From: Flavobacterium hydrophilum | GTDB taxonomy: Bacteria > Bacteroidota > Bacteroidia > Flavobacteriales > Flavobacteriaceae | NCBI RefSeq assembly: GCF_003202405.1 | Contig: NZ_QJHL01000008.1 | Location: 62,001 to 126,000 of the forward strand | Direction: 5' to 3' | DNA: 64,000 bases | Shown: positions 32,805 to 41,881 of the stretch, one piece after another | Layout: the number at the start of each line of letters is the position of its first letter | How positions within the stretch are numbered: position 1 is the stretch's first letter | Program-made: the position numbers and the translations under genes | The notes under the pieces: model-generated | What the model was told of the DNA's origin: nothing | Seen by the model: only the letters and a program-made list of their open reading frames with translations | Databases searched by the model: none

Positions 32805-35800
32805 TTAGAAACGGACAGAAGCTCCTACTGTAATACGTTTTGTTGGCGGAGTGCTGGATTTGTCGGCTGCGATAGCAAATGGATCGCCAGACTTCATAGT
32901 TACCTCAGGATCCTGACCTTTATAGTTGGTAAATGTGATTAGGTTATCTGCGGTTATGTAACAGCTTAAGTCTCCCAGTCTTAATTTTTTTATTAAATTT
33001 TTGCTGAAAGTATAACTGAAAGTAACTGAACGAAGACGGGCAAAAGAAGCATCTTCAACATAACGATCAGAACCTAACCAGTTGTAACCCGCTCCATAAA
33101 CTGCTCTTGGCATATCGGTTACGTCACCCGGGTTGCGCCATCTTGATAAAACAGCCGTACTCTGGTTGCTGTATCCATACATGTTAGTGGTTTTCATATC
33201 AGTATCATTCACGACTTCATACCCTACTCTGTATGTAAAATAAAGCAATAGTCTGAATTGGTTATTAAAAGTTACTGTAGGTCCAAAACCACCTGAGAAT
33301 TTAGGATTACTATTTCCTAAATATACAACATCACGGCTATCGATATTTCCATCATGGTTGACATCTTCGTACATGGCATCTCCGGGTTGGAATACATAAT
33401 TTGTAATTGGATAATTGAAACGCATAAAAACGTCTTGTCCGTTAGGACCTACAATAGTATTACCACTGGCATCTTTAGCTTTAGTCGCATTTAGATCAGT
33501 ATATACTCCTTTAAAACGGTATCCGTAAAATGATCCAAAAGGATTGCCAACCTGAAGAAAACGCTTATATTCTCCATTTTTGTCTGTATTTCCACTTTCA
33601 CTTGGATAATATTCAGAGATTTCTTTAACCGTATTTTCATTGCTTGAAACGTTAAAATTGAAATCAATTTTCCATTTATTAGATTTGAGAGGAGTGGTGT
33701 TAAGTGCTATTTCAAATCCTTTGTTTTGTAATGTTCCTACGTTTTGATCTACACTATTGTAACCTGAAACACTGCTTAGTTGAAGATTGTCAAAAATAAG
33801 ATCTTTGGTAATGTTTCTATACAAATCTACATCTAGATTAATACGGCCTTTAAATAATTGCAGGTTGAAACCTAAGTTTGTACCTTGTAATGTTTCCCAA
33901 CGAAGATTACTCAATTCGATATTGGAAGGAAAAACGCCATTAAGACCTAAATACTGAGTTGTGAAATTCGAATACGTGTTGAAATAAGTATAATCAGCTT
34001 TTGGGGCTCTTCCGGATTCTCCGTAACTTGCCCTGATACTCAAATCGTCAAGAAATGAAATGTTTTTCATGAATGATTCTCCTGAAACTCTCCAACGACC
34101 GGATATTGAAGGGAAAAAACCATACCTGTTTTCCGGCCCAAATTTAGAACTTCCGTCTCCACGTACCCCTACATTAAGGATGTAACGATCCAGTAAACCG
34201 TATTGTACACTCATTAATGCACCAACAGTTCTGGCCTGACCATTACTGGTATATAAAAATAAATCAGAGTTTTGAGTTCTTGACGGAACTGATGGGTCTG
34301 TTAATACAGATGAAGCGGTATTGGAGGTCATTGACCTGTGAGTCGTGTACATGAAATCATTGGTTTGCAATGATAATAATGTTTGTAAAGTTTGTTTTTC
34401 TCCAATATTTGGCGTCCAGATAAAGTTTGTTTTGGTTACAATATTAGACTCATCGCTATCAGCATCAGATGCTCTGTTTACAGCTGTTTCAGTAAAAGGG
34501 CGTCCTGTTGCATTTTGTGGTAAAAATGCTTTGGATTTTGTGCTTTTATAATCAAATTGTAAATCGAAAGTCGAAATAAATATTTTAGGTATAATATCCA
34601 CATTCACATTAAAATGCGGAGTTATACGGTCCTGCACCTGATCATTCATAGCATATTCAGCCATTGCAAGTGGATTATAGGTACCTGAATAAGTCCCCTG
34701 AATATTAAATGCCGGCGAAAAATAATTTGGTGTAAGATTTCCCATTTCGTCATATTCATAAATGCTCATATTTGGCATTTTAGTGAAGGCAACAGCACGC
34801 AAACGGTCACCATCCTTATCATCAAAACTATTTACATAGTTACGTTGCGTTTTAGTATGAGTATAAGCGATATCGGTTCTGAATTTAATACGGTCAGAAA
34901 CGATATAATCCAAATTTAATCTGGCATTTAATCTTTCCAGACCTGTTCCTACGGTTACTCCCTTTTGTGTGTAGTAACCAACAGAACTAAAATATCGGGC
35001 TTTTTCTCCACCTCCCTGTAGAGAAAGGTTGTGTTCATGTGTTATACCTGTTTGTGAAATAGCACCTACCCAGTCTGTATTTTGCCCGTAATTCTTATAA
35101 TTGTAAACATCTATAGGATCATACTGAAATTCTTTAACAAGCCAGGTATTCAACGGAATTCCGTTTCTGTTCATAACTGCTTCAGGAATCAGTTGAGAAT
35201 ACTGATCTCCACTTAACATTGGAATAGTAGAAGGCAATTTAGAAATCGTTGATTTATAGGTGTAAGAAATTTTAGGAGCACTTACTCCTCCACGTTTAGT
35301 AGTAATTAATAAAACCCCACTGGCAGCACGTGAACCCCACATTGCAGTAGCAGCAGCATCTTTTAAAACGGTGATGCTTTCAATATCTGTAGGAGCAATA
35401 TTTAATAAAGCAGAGTAACTTTCAGAATCTGCAGTACCAAAATTAAAATCATCCGGTACAGATGTTTCATATGGCATTCCATCCACTACAATTAAAGGAT
35501 CTGAAGAACCAGAAATAGAAGAAGTCCCTCTAATTCTGATTTGCATTCCTGCCCCCGGATCACCGCTGGTAGATGTAATGTCTACACCGGCCAGACGTCC
35601 TTGTAAAGCTTCATCAATAGTAGGAGCCTGAGTGTAAGCTAAGTCTGCAGCATTTATAGAGACAGAACTGGTAGTCCTGTTTCTGTCATCAATTTTCATT
35701 AAACCGTTATCAGATTTTTTTGTACTGGTAACCACTACCTCGGTAAGTGATTCTACAGTAGAAACAAGTGCAATTTTAATTGATTCTCTGCCTTTAATTT

Positions 35801-36092
35801 CAATGCGTTGGGATTTGTATCCTATTGTTGAAATAAATAGTTTATTGTTTGGATCTTTAACACGTATGGCAAAATTTCCATCGATATCTGTTATTGCACC
35901 GGAAACAGTACGATTTTCAGAATCCTGCTCTGCAATTGTTGCTCCGGGAATACTTAGTTTATCACTTGAGTCAATAACCTGACCACGAACTAAAAAAGTT
36001 TTATTTCCTTGTTGTGCCAAAGCTGGAAAAGCAGTCAGTAAAACCAAGGCAAAAGTAAAACTGTAAAATATATTTGTAATTTTGTGTCTCAT
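32805..36092 (-). CDS. SusC-type TonB-dependent transporter (pair 1)
   Basis: A 1095-residue transporter. Signal peptide ends at FPALAQQ. A carboxypeptidase-like domain (VRGQVIDSSDKLSIPGATI, about 33-115) precedes the linker VESLTEVVVTSTKK, which serves as TonB box, and the plug (SDPLIVVDGMPYETS, VLKDAAATAMWGSRAASGVL). The barrel ends KRITVGASVRF with the terminal Phe. No STN domain is present. The stop of the upstream FAS1 gene is one base from this start codon, which argues for translational coupling of the FAS1 lipoprotein with this SusC. Confidence 0.96.
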   Translation of the reverse strand: MRHKITNIFYSFTFALVLLTAFPALAQQGNKTFLVRGQVIDSSDKLSIPGATIAEQDSENRTVSGAITDIDGNFAIRVKDPNNKLFISTIGYKSQRIEIKGRESIKIALVSTVESLTEVVVTSTKKSDNGLMKIDDRNRTTSSVSINAADLAYTQAPTIDEALQGRLAGVDITSTSGDPGAGMQIRIRGTSSISGSSDPLIVVDGMPYETSVPDDFNFGTADSESYSALLNIAPTDIESITVLKDAAATAMWGSRAASGVLLITTKRGGVSAPKISYTYKSTISKLPSTIPMLSGDQYSQLIPEAVMNRNGIPLNTWLVKEFQYDPIDVYNYKNYGQNTDWVGAISQTGITHEHNLSLQGGGEKARYFSSVGYYTQKGVTVGTGLERLNARLNLDYIVSDRIKFRTDIAYTHTKTQRNYVNSFDDKDGDRLRAVAFTKMPNMSIYEYDEMGNLTPNYFSPAFNIQGTYSGTYNPLAMAEYAMNDQVQDRITPHFNVNVDIIPKIFISTFDLQFDYKSTKSKAFLPQNATGRPFTETAVNRASDADSDESNIVTKTNFIWTPNIGEKQTLQTLLSLQTNDFMYTTHRSMTSNTASSVLTDPSVPSRTQNSDLFLYTSNGQARTVGALMSVQYGLLDRYILNVGVRGDGSSKFGPENRYGFFPSISGRWRVSGESFMKNISFLDDLSIRASYGESGRAPKADYTYFNTYSNFTTQYLGLNGVFPSNIELSNLRWETLQGTNLGFNLQLFKGRINLDVDLYRNITKDLIFDNLQLSSVSGYNSVDQNVGTLQNKGFEIALNTTPLKSNKWKIDFNFNVSSNENTVKEISEYYPSESGNTDKNGEYKRFLQVGNPFGSFYGYRFKGVYTDLNATKAKDASGNTIVGPNGQDVFMRFNYPITNYVFQPGDAMYEDVNHDGNIDSRDVVYLGNSNPKFSGGFGPTVTFNNQFRLLLYFTYRVGYEVVNDTDMKTTNMYGYSNQSTAVLSRWRNPGDVTDMPRAVYGAGYNWLGSDRYVEDASFARLRSVTFSYTFSKNLIKKLRLGDLSCYITADNLITFTNYKGQDPEVTMKSGDPFAIAADKSSTPPTKRITVGASVRF

Positions 36093-36093
36093 T

Positions 36094-38298
36094 TTATTGT
36101 TGATATGTAAGATAGTTATCTACTAAATGAATTAAAGATCTGTCTGCCAAATTATTACTTTGTGCGGGTACGTAGTGAGCCCAGTTTAAATAAGAATCTC
36201 TGAAGGATAAAGTACCAGGGGTGCTCTCAACCAACACATAGATTTTTTCGCCAAAATTATCTTTTCTTTGAGTTTCAAACTCCCCCGTTGTCAATCCGTC
36301 ATTAGAAGCTATTTTATTTACTAAAATGTGTGCACGAATAAAGTCTATAACCTTATCCTTATCACTTTGAATTGCTGGAGTAACAGAGGAAGGCAAAGCA
36401 CCTTTTGTTACTGCCTTTGCAATTGCAGCATTATTAGGAATTATAAAAGTGTAAGACGTTCCTAAATCAACTCCCTGAATTTTACCTGTAACAGGATCGT
36501 ATATAGTAGAGTTTTTGAGATAATCAAAGAAAGAAAGGTACTGGGAATTAGCCGTTTCAGATAAACGTTTTATTTTTAGTCCCTGCATCTCTTCACTATA
36601 TTGAAGTAAATTATCAACATAGTAGGTTCTTCCATTTTGCTGGTCTTCGTGACCAAGAATTCCAACTGGTGTACCGCCTGTTACTTCATTTCCTGCCGCA
36701 TATAATTTATTATTGCTCCATTTGATGTATTCACCCGGAAGATCCATATCTCCTGAACGAATAATACCTGAGCCGGACAAATCGTTTAATTCTCCGTTTG
36801 GAGTTAGCACTATTCCATTATACAGAATGCGTAATAAGCGAGCCCTTGCAAGACCACTTGCAATAGATGAACCTCCAACTGCGGGATTAATATAAGTCCA
36901 TGATGAAAGTGTAGCATTGTATCCAAATCCCATTTCCATAAGCTTAGCATCTGATGGTAAAAACAGGGTATATCTTGTACTGATATTACTAATCATTTCC
37001 TTTAGCCCTGATCCATCATTCATTAGCCTTGTAGCCATGGTGAATTTTGGATCTAAATATGCCGAGGTGTAAACACTGTAAAACAAATTCGATTTTTGAA
37101 TTTTATTAGTGCCATAAAAAAATCCGTTACTCAGGATTTTAGCCTCAGTAATATCAGCATTAAAATTAAATCTTAGATTTTCATTCAAGGCATTGCTATT
37201 AGCTGGTCCTTTTGATGGCCAAACAGCATTTTGAACCATATGAGCATTAATAAAATCGCGAAAAATGTATATAGGAAGTACATTCAGAGAAGGATAATTT
37301 TTGAGTAACACATGGTCTATAAAATCTTGTAAAGGTCCATTTTCAGGAACTAACATCGTATACAAATCACTTTGACCGTCATTATCAGCCTGTTTTAAAT
37401 AATTCTCATTATTTGGAGAAAATGACAAAGTAGGATCGTAAAATTTAATGTAAACATTATCTGATTTTCCAGTGTAATTACGATATGTGTTTGTAACATC
37501 CTGATTAAAGTAGTAAGAAACCAGTCCATGATCTTCCAGCAATTCGCGAAACTTACTATATTTTGGGTTTTGCTCTAAATATTGCTCAAGTGTTGGTAAG
37601 GGAAGATTTACTTTATTAACTTCATGAATAATTCCATTTTCAGCAACAATATCAGCCTCGGTAACTTTAGAATCCAAAACATTAAATCCGGAGTATTGCG
37701 CATTAGGATAGAAATAATTAAAATCGACAGCACTTAAGCTTTTTGCTGCGAAATGCTCATCTGTAAAATAACTGATATATTTATTGTTGTTGTCTCCAAT
37801 AGCATAAGCTCCATTACGATTGGCACCTACGATCACTTTAGATTCTCCTTTAATTGTTTTAGTTACAAATCCGTCATAATATGCCGTTCTTCTTCTAAAA
37901 GCATTGTCAATTACCCATCCCGTCCCGGATTGGTAGTCAGAAAGTTGCTCAGTACGGAAAGCATTGTATATAAGGGCATATCTAACAATTTTTGCCGCAG
38001 TTTCAGCATCAATTTTATTTACATCTGTGATACCTTGTTCCTGAAAATACTTATTGAAAGCCTCGTCATTAGGAGCCATCATAGTCCAATAACCGGCTTT
38101 GCCTAAAATATCTTTGTATCCGGCTTTTTCTATTAAAACCAGAAGATTTTTAAAATTTCCAAGAGCTTCAAGTCGTTGGTAAATAGGAGGTTCCAGAGTG
38201 TCTGGTCGCTCATAGTAATCATCATATGCATCCTTGCTGCAGCTTGACAGAAGGATTAAAAATGAAAAGACAAGTAATTGGTGTATTTTTTTCTTCAT
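36094..38298 (-). CDS. Fasciclin (FAS1) domain lipoprotein, four FAS1 units
   Basis: A 734-residue lipoprotein and first gene of the operon. The lipobox FLILLSSCSKDAYDDYYERP gives an acidic tail after Cys, expected for surface display. Four FAS1-like units can be seen by their first blocks: WTMMAPNDEAFNKYF (near 75), YTMLVPENGPLQDFI (near 320), YTLFLPSDAKLMEMG (near 450) and YTFIIPNNAAIAKAV (near 635), with NGIIHEVNKVNLPL closing unit 1. Units 2 and 3 are degenerate. The gene ends one base before the susC start. No enzyme is encoded in this operon, so degradation of the substrate must be done elsewhere or the system takes up small products. Confidence 0.88.
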   Translation of the reverse strand: MKKKIHQLLVFSFLILLSSCSKDAYDDYYERPDTLEPPIYQRLEALGNFKNLLVLIEKAGYKDILGKAGYWTMMAPNDEAFNKYFQEQGITDVNKIDAETAAKIVRYALIYNAFRTEQLSDYQSGTGWVIDNAFRRRTAYYDGFVTKTIKGESKVIVGANRNGAYAIGDNNNKYISYFTDEHFAAKSLSAVDFNYFYPNAQYSGFNVLDSKVTEADIVAENGIIHEVNKVNLPLPTLEQYLEQNPKYSKFRELLEDHGLVSYYFNQDVTNTYRNYTGKSDNVYIKFYDPTLSFSPNNENYLKQADNDGQSDLYTMLVPENGPLQDFIDHVLLKNYPSLNVLPIYIFRDFINAHMVQNAVWPSKGPANSNALNENLRFNFNADITEAKILSNGFFYGTNKIQKSNLFYSVYTSAYLDPKFTMATRLMNDGSGLKEMISNISTRYTLFLPSDAKLMEMGFGYNATLSSWTYINPAVGGSSIASGLARARLLRILYNGIVLTPNGELNDLSGSGIIRSGDMDLPGEYIKWSNNKLYAAGNEVTGGTPVGILGHEDQQNGRTYYVDNLLQYSEEMQGLKIKRLSETANSQYLSFFDYLKNSTIYDPVTGKIQGVDLGTSYTFIIPNNAAIAKAVTKGALPSSVTPAIQSDKDKVIDFIRAHILVNKIASNDGLTTGEFETQRKDNFGEKIYVLVESTPGTLSFRDSYLNWAHYVPAQSNNLADRSLIHLVDNYLTYQQ

Positions 38299-38366
38299 TC
38301 CTGGTTAGTTTAATATAATTGAAAGGCTAGTTAGTTTTAACTTTTTTTTAGTAAATACCGATATGC

Positions 38367-38411
38367 CAAACCTAAAGTGTTCTGCTGCTAATTCTATCCT
38401 GCACTATCCTG
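38367..38411 (-). promoter_or_regulatory. Promoter of the FAS1/SusCD operon with direct repeats at the -33 position
   Basis: The minus strand has TAGGTTTG (complement of 38367-38374), an exact -7 match. There is no TTTG at -33. In its place lie two direct copies of CTATCCTG (38394-38401 and 38404-38411), ten base pairs apart, which suits an activator bound on one face of the helix. Confidence 0.55.
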
Positions 38412-38735
38412 TTTTTTTTTATATGTGTTTTTTTTAGCAGAATTAAATATTAATACCATAATCTCTGTGTTAATATTTTGTAAATATGTAAAATCAGTAT
38501 TTATAAGGGTTTGCATTATAATTTATGTGATTTTTAACGGTAACAGGCTCTTGAAAAAAAAGAAGTTATTTTTGAAAAAAACGTCAAAAAGAGTAGCTAT
38601 ATCAGCATTTTATGAAAAATATTGAGCTTTTTTTAGAAGAAAATAAATACTAAAATCATACGTAGTTTTATTGAAAAAGTGAATTAATTTTCTAATAGCA
38701 AAAAGTTTAACTTAGAATATACAATATGTTTCGTT

Positions 38736-38759
38736 TTAACATTTTTTATGTTAAATTTG
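38736..38759 (+). promoter_or_regulatory. Promoter and inverted repeat upstream of the LuxR-type gene
   Basis: TAAATTTG (38752-38759) matches the -7 consensus. TTAACAT (38736-38742) and ATGTTAA (38748-38754) form a perfect inverted repeat that runs into the -7 box, a possible autoregulatory site. The ATG lies 24 bases downstream. Confidence 0.5.
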
Positions 38760-38783
38760 TTAACACAGTTTAATTGAATCAGA

Positions 38784-39539
38784 ATGCTTCCAGAAATACA
38801 AAGATTACACGATGTTTGGCTGAATAACCGAACAGCTCAAACCACATCTTCAAATCAAATATCCTTTAATGATCTTACTAATTCAATTATTAGTACAGGG
38901 CCATTTTCTTTTTACATTATTGACTTTTTTGATATGTCATTGTCACATATAAGTCCTTCCATATTTGAAATGCATGGCTTTGATCCGGAAACTTTAACGT
39001 TCAATGATATATTAGGTGCCATTCATCCCGATGATATTAGTTTTGTAGTAAAGGCAGAAGCATTTTTGACTAAGTTTTTTTTCGAAAATGTAGGACGGGA
39101 AAAACTCTTAAGTTATAAAATCAGTTACAGTCACAGATGCAGAGTAAAAAGTGGCGAATATGTTTTGTATAACCATCAGGCATTAATGCTGACTATGGAT
39201 GATAACGGAGGATACGGAAAATCATTAAACATTCATACCCGAATAGATCATTTAAGCAATTTTAATACCTACAAAATATCTCTTATTGGTTTAAATGGTG
39301 AACCTTCTTTTATGAATCTGAGTCTTGATGATGAAAATAAAGAAAATAAAGAATTTTCTAAAAGAGAAATTGATATTATCAAACTAATTGGAAAGGGCTT
39401 GAGTAATGCTGAAATAGCTGATGAACTTTTTATTAGTCCTTTGACGGTAAAAAAACATCGAAATAATATATTGGCTAAATCTGATTCTAAAAATACAGCA
39501 GAACTCATAAAAAACTGTATTCTGCAGGGGATTATTTAA
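38784..39539 (+). CDS. LuxR-type regulator with N-terminal PAS-like domain
   Basis: A 251-residue transcription factor. The C-terminal GerE/LuxR helix-turn-helix is clear (FSKREIDIIKLIGKGLSNAE then IADELFISPLTVKKHRNNIL, about 187-245). The N-terminal part (about 40-170) resembles a PAS fold (SFYIIDFFDMSLSHISPSIFEMHGFDPETLTFNDILGAIHPDD), though without recognisable cofactor residues. It has no receiver domain, so control is probably by ligand or partner rather than phosphorylation. It is divergent from the FAS1/SusCD operon and is the natural candidate for its activator. Such PAS/LuxR genes are often found next to SusCD genes in flavobacteria. Confidence 0.87.
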   Translation: MLPEIQRLHDVWLNNRTAQTTSSNQISFNDLTNSIISTGPFSFYIIDFFDMSLSHISPSIFEMHGFDPETLTFNDILGAIHPDDISFVVKAEAFLTKFFFENVGREKLLSYKISYSHRCRVKSGEYVLYNHQALMLTMDDNGGYGKSLNIHTRIDHLSNFNTYKISLIGLNGEPSFMNLSLDDENKENKEFSKREIDIIKLIGKGLSNAEIADELFISPLTVKKHRNNILAKSDSKNTAELIKNCILQGII

Positions 39540-39650
39540 ATTTCTCCATTATGAGAACATTTGCAATTTCGAAACCTGCTTGAAATTATTAGATGTTAGC
39601 AGTATTGATGCATTGAAAATTGATTTTAATTTTATTGCATTTAAAAAAAA

Positions 39651-39693
39651 AGACCATCTCAGAATAAGATATTCTGAGATGGTCTTTTTTTTT
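39651..39693. terminator. Strong intrinsic terminator after the LuxR-type gene
   Basis: AGACCATCTCAGAATA (39651-39666) pairs perfectly with TATTCTGAGATGGTCT (39670-39685), a 16-bp stem with a 3-base loop, flanked by nine A and nine T residues. Confidence 0.92.
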
Positions 39694-39737
39694 AAATCTA
39701 ACAACTGAAAATATTTTTAAAATATTACTTTAAATAT

Positions 39738-39767
39738 TTTGAATACTAAATCGTTTTAGTATATTTG
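39738..39767 (+). promoter_or_regulatory. Promoter with LacI-type operator, SGNH/ROK/isomerase genes
   Basis: -33 TTTG (39738-39741), 18-base spacer, -7 TATATTTG (39760-39767). The operator ACTAAATCGTTTTAGT (39745-39760) fills the spacer. It is one mismatch from the perfect palindrome found before susC at 43836. Confidence 0.75.
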
Positions 39768-39959
39768 CCTGCTAATTGTTCGTTTTTGCTAATAAGTATG
39801 ATAATTTCAAAACTTATTTATTAATTGATTTTTTAATAGTTAAATTTTGATGTACTTATCAATATCAAAACAAAAAAGCAGATAAATTTTGAAACGTTAT
39901 TTCGAATTTTTCAATGTAGACAAATGCCTTTTTATTATAAATCAACCCTTATTTTTAGA

Positions 39960-40649
39960 ATGAAAATCAAACTTTTTTTTTACCAAATCTTATTAATATT
40001 GGTTGCTTCTAATTTTTCATATGCTCAGGATTGGCCTAATTTAAATAAGTATAAACAAGAGAATGCTACAGTATCGGTTTTAAATTCTAAAGAGAATAAG
40101 AGGGTCGTTTTTATGGGGAATTCTATAACAGAAGGATGGCGGAGTAAAAGACCGGATTTTTTTAAAAACAAAAATTATATTAACAGAGGGATAAGCGGTC
40201 AGACAACACCACAAATGTTATTGCGATTTCGACAAGATGTTATTGATTTGAAACCTTCAGTAGTTGTTGTTTTAGCCGGGATAAATGATATCGCGCAAAA
40301 TACAGGACCCTATTCGGTTGAAGCTACCTCGGGGAATATTTTTTCGATGTGTGAATTGGCTAAGCAAAACGGAATCAAAGTTATTATTTGTTCAGTACTT
40401 CCTGCTATAGATTTTCCCTGGAGGCCAGGTCTTGATCCATCTCAAAAAGTTATTGCTCTAAACACTATTCTTAAATCTTATGCGGCAAAACATAAATTTG
40501 AATATGTGGATTATTTTTCTGTAATGGTCAATGACAAACAAGGTTTAAAAGAAGAATTGGGTACGGATGGTGTGCATCCAAATGAAGCAGGATATGCTAT
40601 TATGGAACCAATTTTACAAAAATCTATTTCAAAATTACTGAAAAAATAA
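39960..40649 (+). CDS. SGNH/GDSL-family esterase, secreted
   Basis: A 229-residue hydrolase starting at MKIKLFFYQILL, with a signal peptide ending at SYAQD. An upstream in-frame ATG would break the signal peptide. SGNH blocks are complete: VVFMGNSITEGW (Ser55), AGINDIAQN (Asn109) and DGVHPNEAGY (Asp203, His206). Relatives include platelet-activating-factor-acetylhydrolase-like and carbohydrate acetyl esterases. Its promoter carries the LacI operator of the mannan regulon, so removal of acetyl groups from mannan is a reasonable guess. Confidence 0.9.
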   Translation: MKIKLFFYQILLILVASNFSYAQDWPNLNKYKQENATVSVLNSKENKRVVFMGNSITEGWRSKRPDFFKNKNYINRGISGQTTPQMLLRFRQDVIDLKPSVVVVLAGINDIAQNTGPYSVEATSGNIFSMCELAKQNGIKVIICSVLPAIDFPWRPGLDPSQKVIALNTILKSYAAKHKFEYVDYFSVMVNDKQGLKEELGTDGVHPNEAGYAIMEPILQKSISKLLKK

Positions 40650-40801
40650 ACCAAAAGTTACTTTTAAAAGGAAGGTGATAATTTAAATATTTAACATTTT
40701 TTCTGATTAGCACGAGAATGGATTGATAATAGTGGAGACTGCATACGAGAATAGTATTGTTTTTTGATAATATAGTATCGAATGACAAAAGTCTTTCTTT
40801 T

Positions 40802-40809
40802 TAGGTTTG
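40802..40809 (+). promoter_or_regulatory. Possible -7 element upstream of the ROK kinase gene
   Basis: TAGGTTTG matches TAnnTTTG but has no -33 partner. An A/T-only hairpin (40813-40835) follows. The kinase may instead be transcribed from the SGNH promoter through the 259-base gap. Confidence 0.3.
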
Positions 40810-40908
40810 AATATTATTTTTAATCTAAAAATAATAAGGATTTGAATAATAAGCATAATGAATTTAATAATTGATTATAAGTTAAAATAATTAAAACGAT
40901 TGAAAAAA

Positions 40909-41850
40909 ATGTCAGTAACAATAGGTATAGATATAGGAGGGAGTCATATTAGCAGTGCAGCCGTAAGCAGTGATAATTTTAAAATAATTCCGGGAACCTA
41001 TTTTAGCGGAGCTGTAGACAGTAAAGCGTCTAAAGAAATAATAATCCAAAAATGGGCTGTAATAATCAATCAAACAATAAAGGTACTTCAGGAAACTAAT
41101 GAGATTTCTTCTGATGAAACGATTGGAATTGCTTTTTCAATGCCGGGCCCATTTCAGTACCAAACCGGAATTGCTATGTTTGAAGGTAATGACAAATATG
41201 AATCATTGTATAATGTTTCGGTTTCTGATGAGCTCTTGAAATATTTAAGTACCAAAGATGTTAGTTTTAGATTTTTAAATGATGCGAGCTGTTTTGGAGT
41301 AGGAGGAGCACTTCAACAAGAATCTACGGAGAATAATAAAGTGGTTGCGATTACTTTGGGGACCGGATTTGGAGCTGCTTTTTTAGATAACAAACTGCCT
41401 GTAACACAAGGAAGCAATGTACCGAATAATGGATGTTTATGGGACAAGCAATTTAAAGACAGTATTGCAGATAACTATTTTTCGACAAGATGGTTTTTAA
41501 ATCAATATGAGAATATTACCGGAGAAAAATTAACCGATGGAGTAAAAGAAATTGCCAGTATCGAAAATTATTCAACAGCAAAAATATTCGATGACTTTGC
41601 AAATAATTTGAGTAACTTTTTGTCGCCCTATCTTATTGATTTTGATGCCGATTTGTTAGTAATAGGAGGGAATATCGCAAAATCATACCGTTTGTTTTTA
41701 CCTAAATTGAAAGAGAATTTAAAAAATAATAATATTGATATAGCAATAAGTATTATTGAAAATACCGAAGAAACGAGTGTTTTGGGGTCAAGCTATCTTT
41801 TTAATGAGGTTTTTTGGGAAAAAATAAAAGCAGAACTGCCGACTTTTTAG
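40909..41850 (+). CDS. ROK-family sugar kinase, probable manno- or glucokinase
   Basis: A 313-residue kinase starting at MSVTIGIDIGGSH. The N-terminal phosphate-binding loop DIGGSHISS, the catalytic Asp region FRFLNDASCFGVGGAL and the second phosphate loop TLGTGFGAAF are present, along with VIGGNIAKSYRLF near the end. The CxCGxxGCxE zinc site of most ROK enzymes is missing. Only PNNGCLWD stands at that position. Next to a mannose-6-phosphate isomerase-like cupin and upstream of an alpha-mannan locus, phosphorylation of mannose is the likely job: mannose to mannose-6-phosphate, then fructose-6-phosphate. Confidence 0.82.
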   Translation: MSVTIGIDIGGSHISSAAVSSDNFKIIPGTYFSGAVDSKASKEIIIQKWAVIINQTIKVLQETNEISSDETIGIAFSMPGPFQYQTGIAMFEGNDKYESLYNVSVSDELLKYLSTKDVSFRFLNDASCFGVGGALQQESTENNKVVAITLGTGFGAAFLDNKLPVTQGSNVPNNGCLWDKQFKDSIADNYFSTRWFLNQYENITGEKLTDGVKEIASIENYSTAKIFDDFANNLSNFLSPYLIDFDADLLVIGGNIAKSYRLFLPKLKENLKNNNIDIAISIIENTEETSVLGSSYLFNEVFWEKIKAELPTF

Positions 41851-41881
41851 ATTGGCTTAATTAATTATAAAAAAAAATACA

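Larger units (their letters stand above)
38299..38783. other. Divergent regulatory spacer between the FAS1/SusCD operon and the LuxR-type gene
   Basis: A 485-base region without a believable gene. One short frame at 38425-38625 has no family features. It contains one promoter for each direction, described separately, and AT-rich sequence between about 38430 and 38700. Confidence 0.65.
39540..39959. other. Spacer between the LuxR-type gene and the SGNH hydrolase gene
   Basis: Contains the terminator at 39651-39693 and the LacI-controlled promoter at 39738-39767. The 190 bases from the promoter to the ATG form an AT-rich leader in which I see no gene or clear structure. Confidence 0.65.

Noticed and set aside
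38425..38625. 66-residue open frame in the spacer before the LuxR-type gene
   Set aside because: Low-complexity Lys/Leu/Phe content, no ribosome-binding context, and it lies in regulatory DNA.
40813..40835. AT-only hairpin as terminator after the SGNH gene
   Set aside because: The stem has no G-C pairs and no proper T-run, so it is too weak to call.
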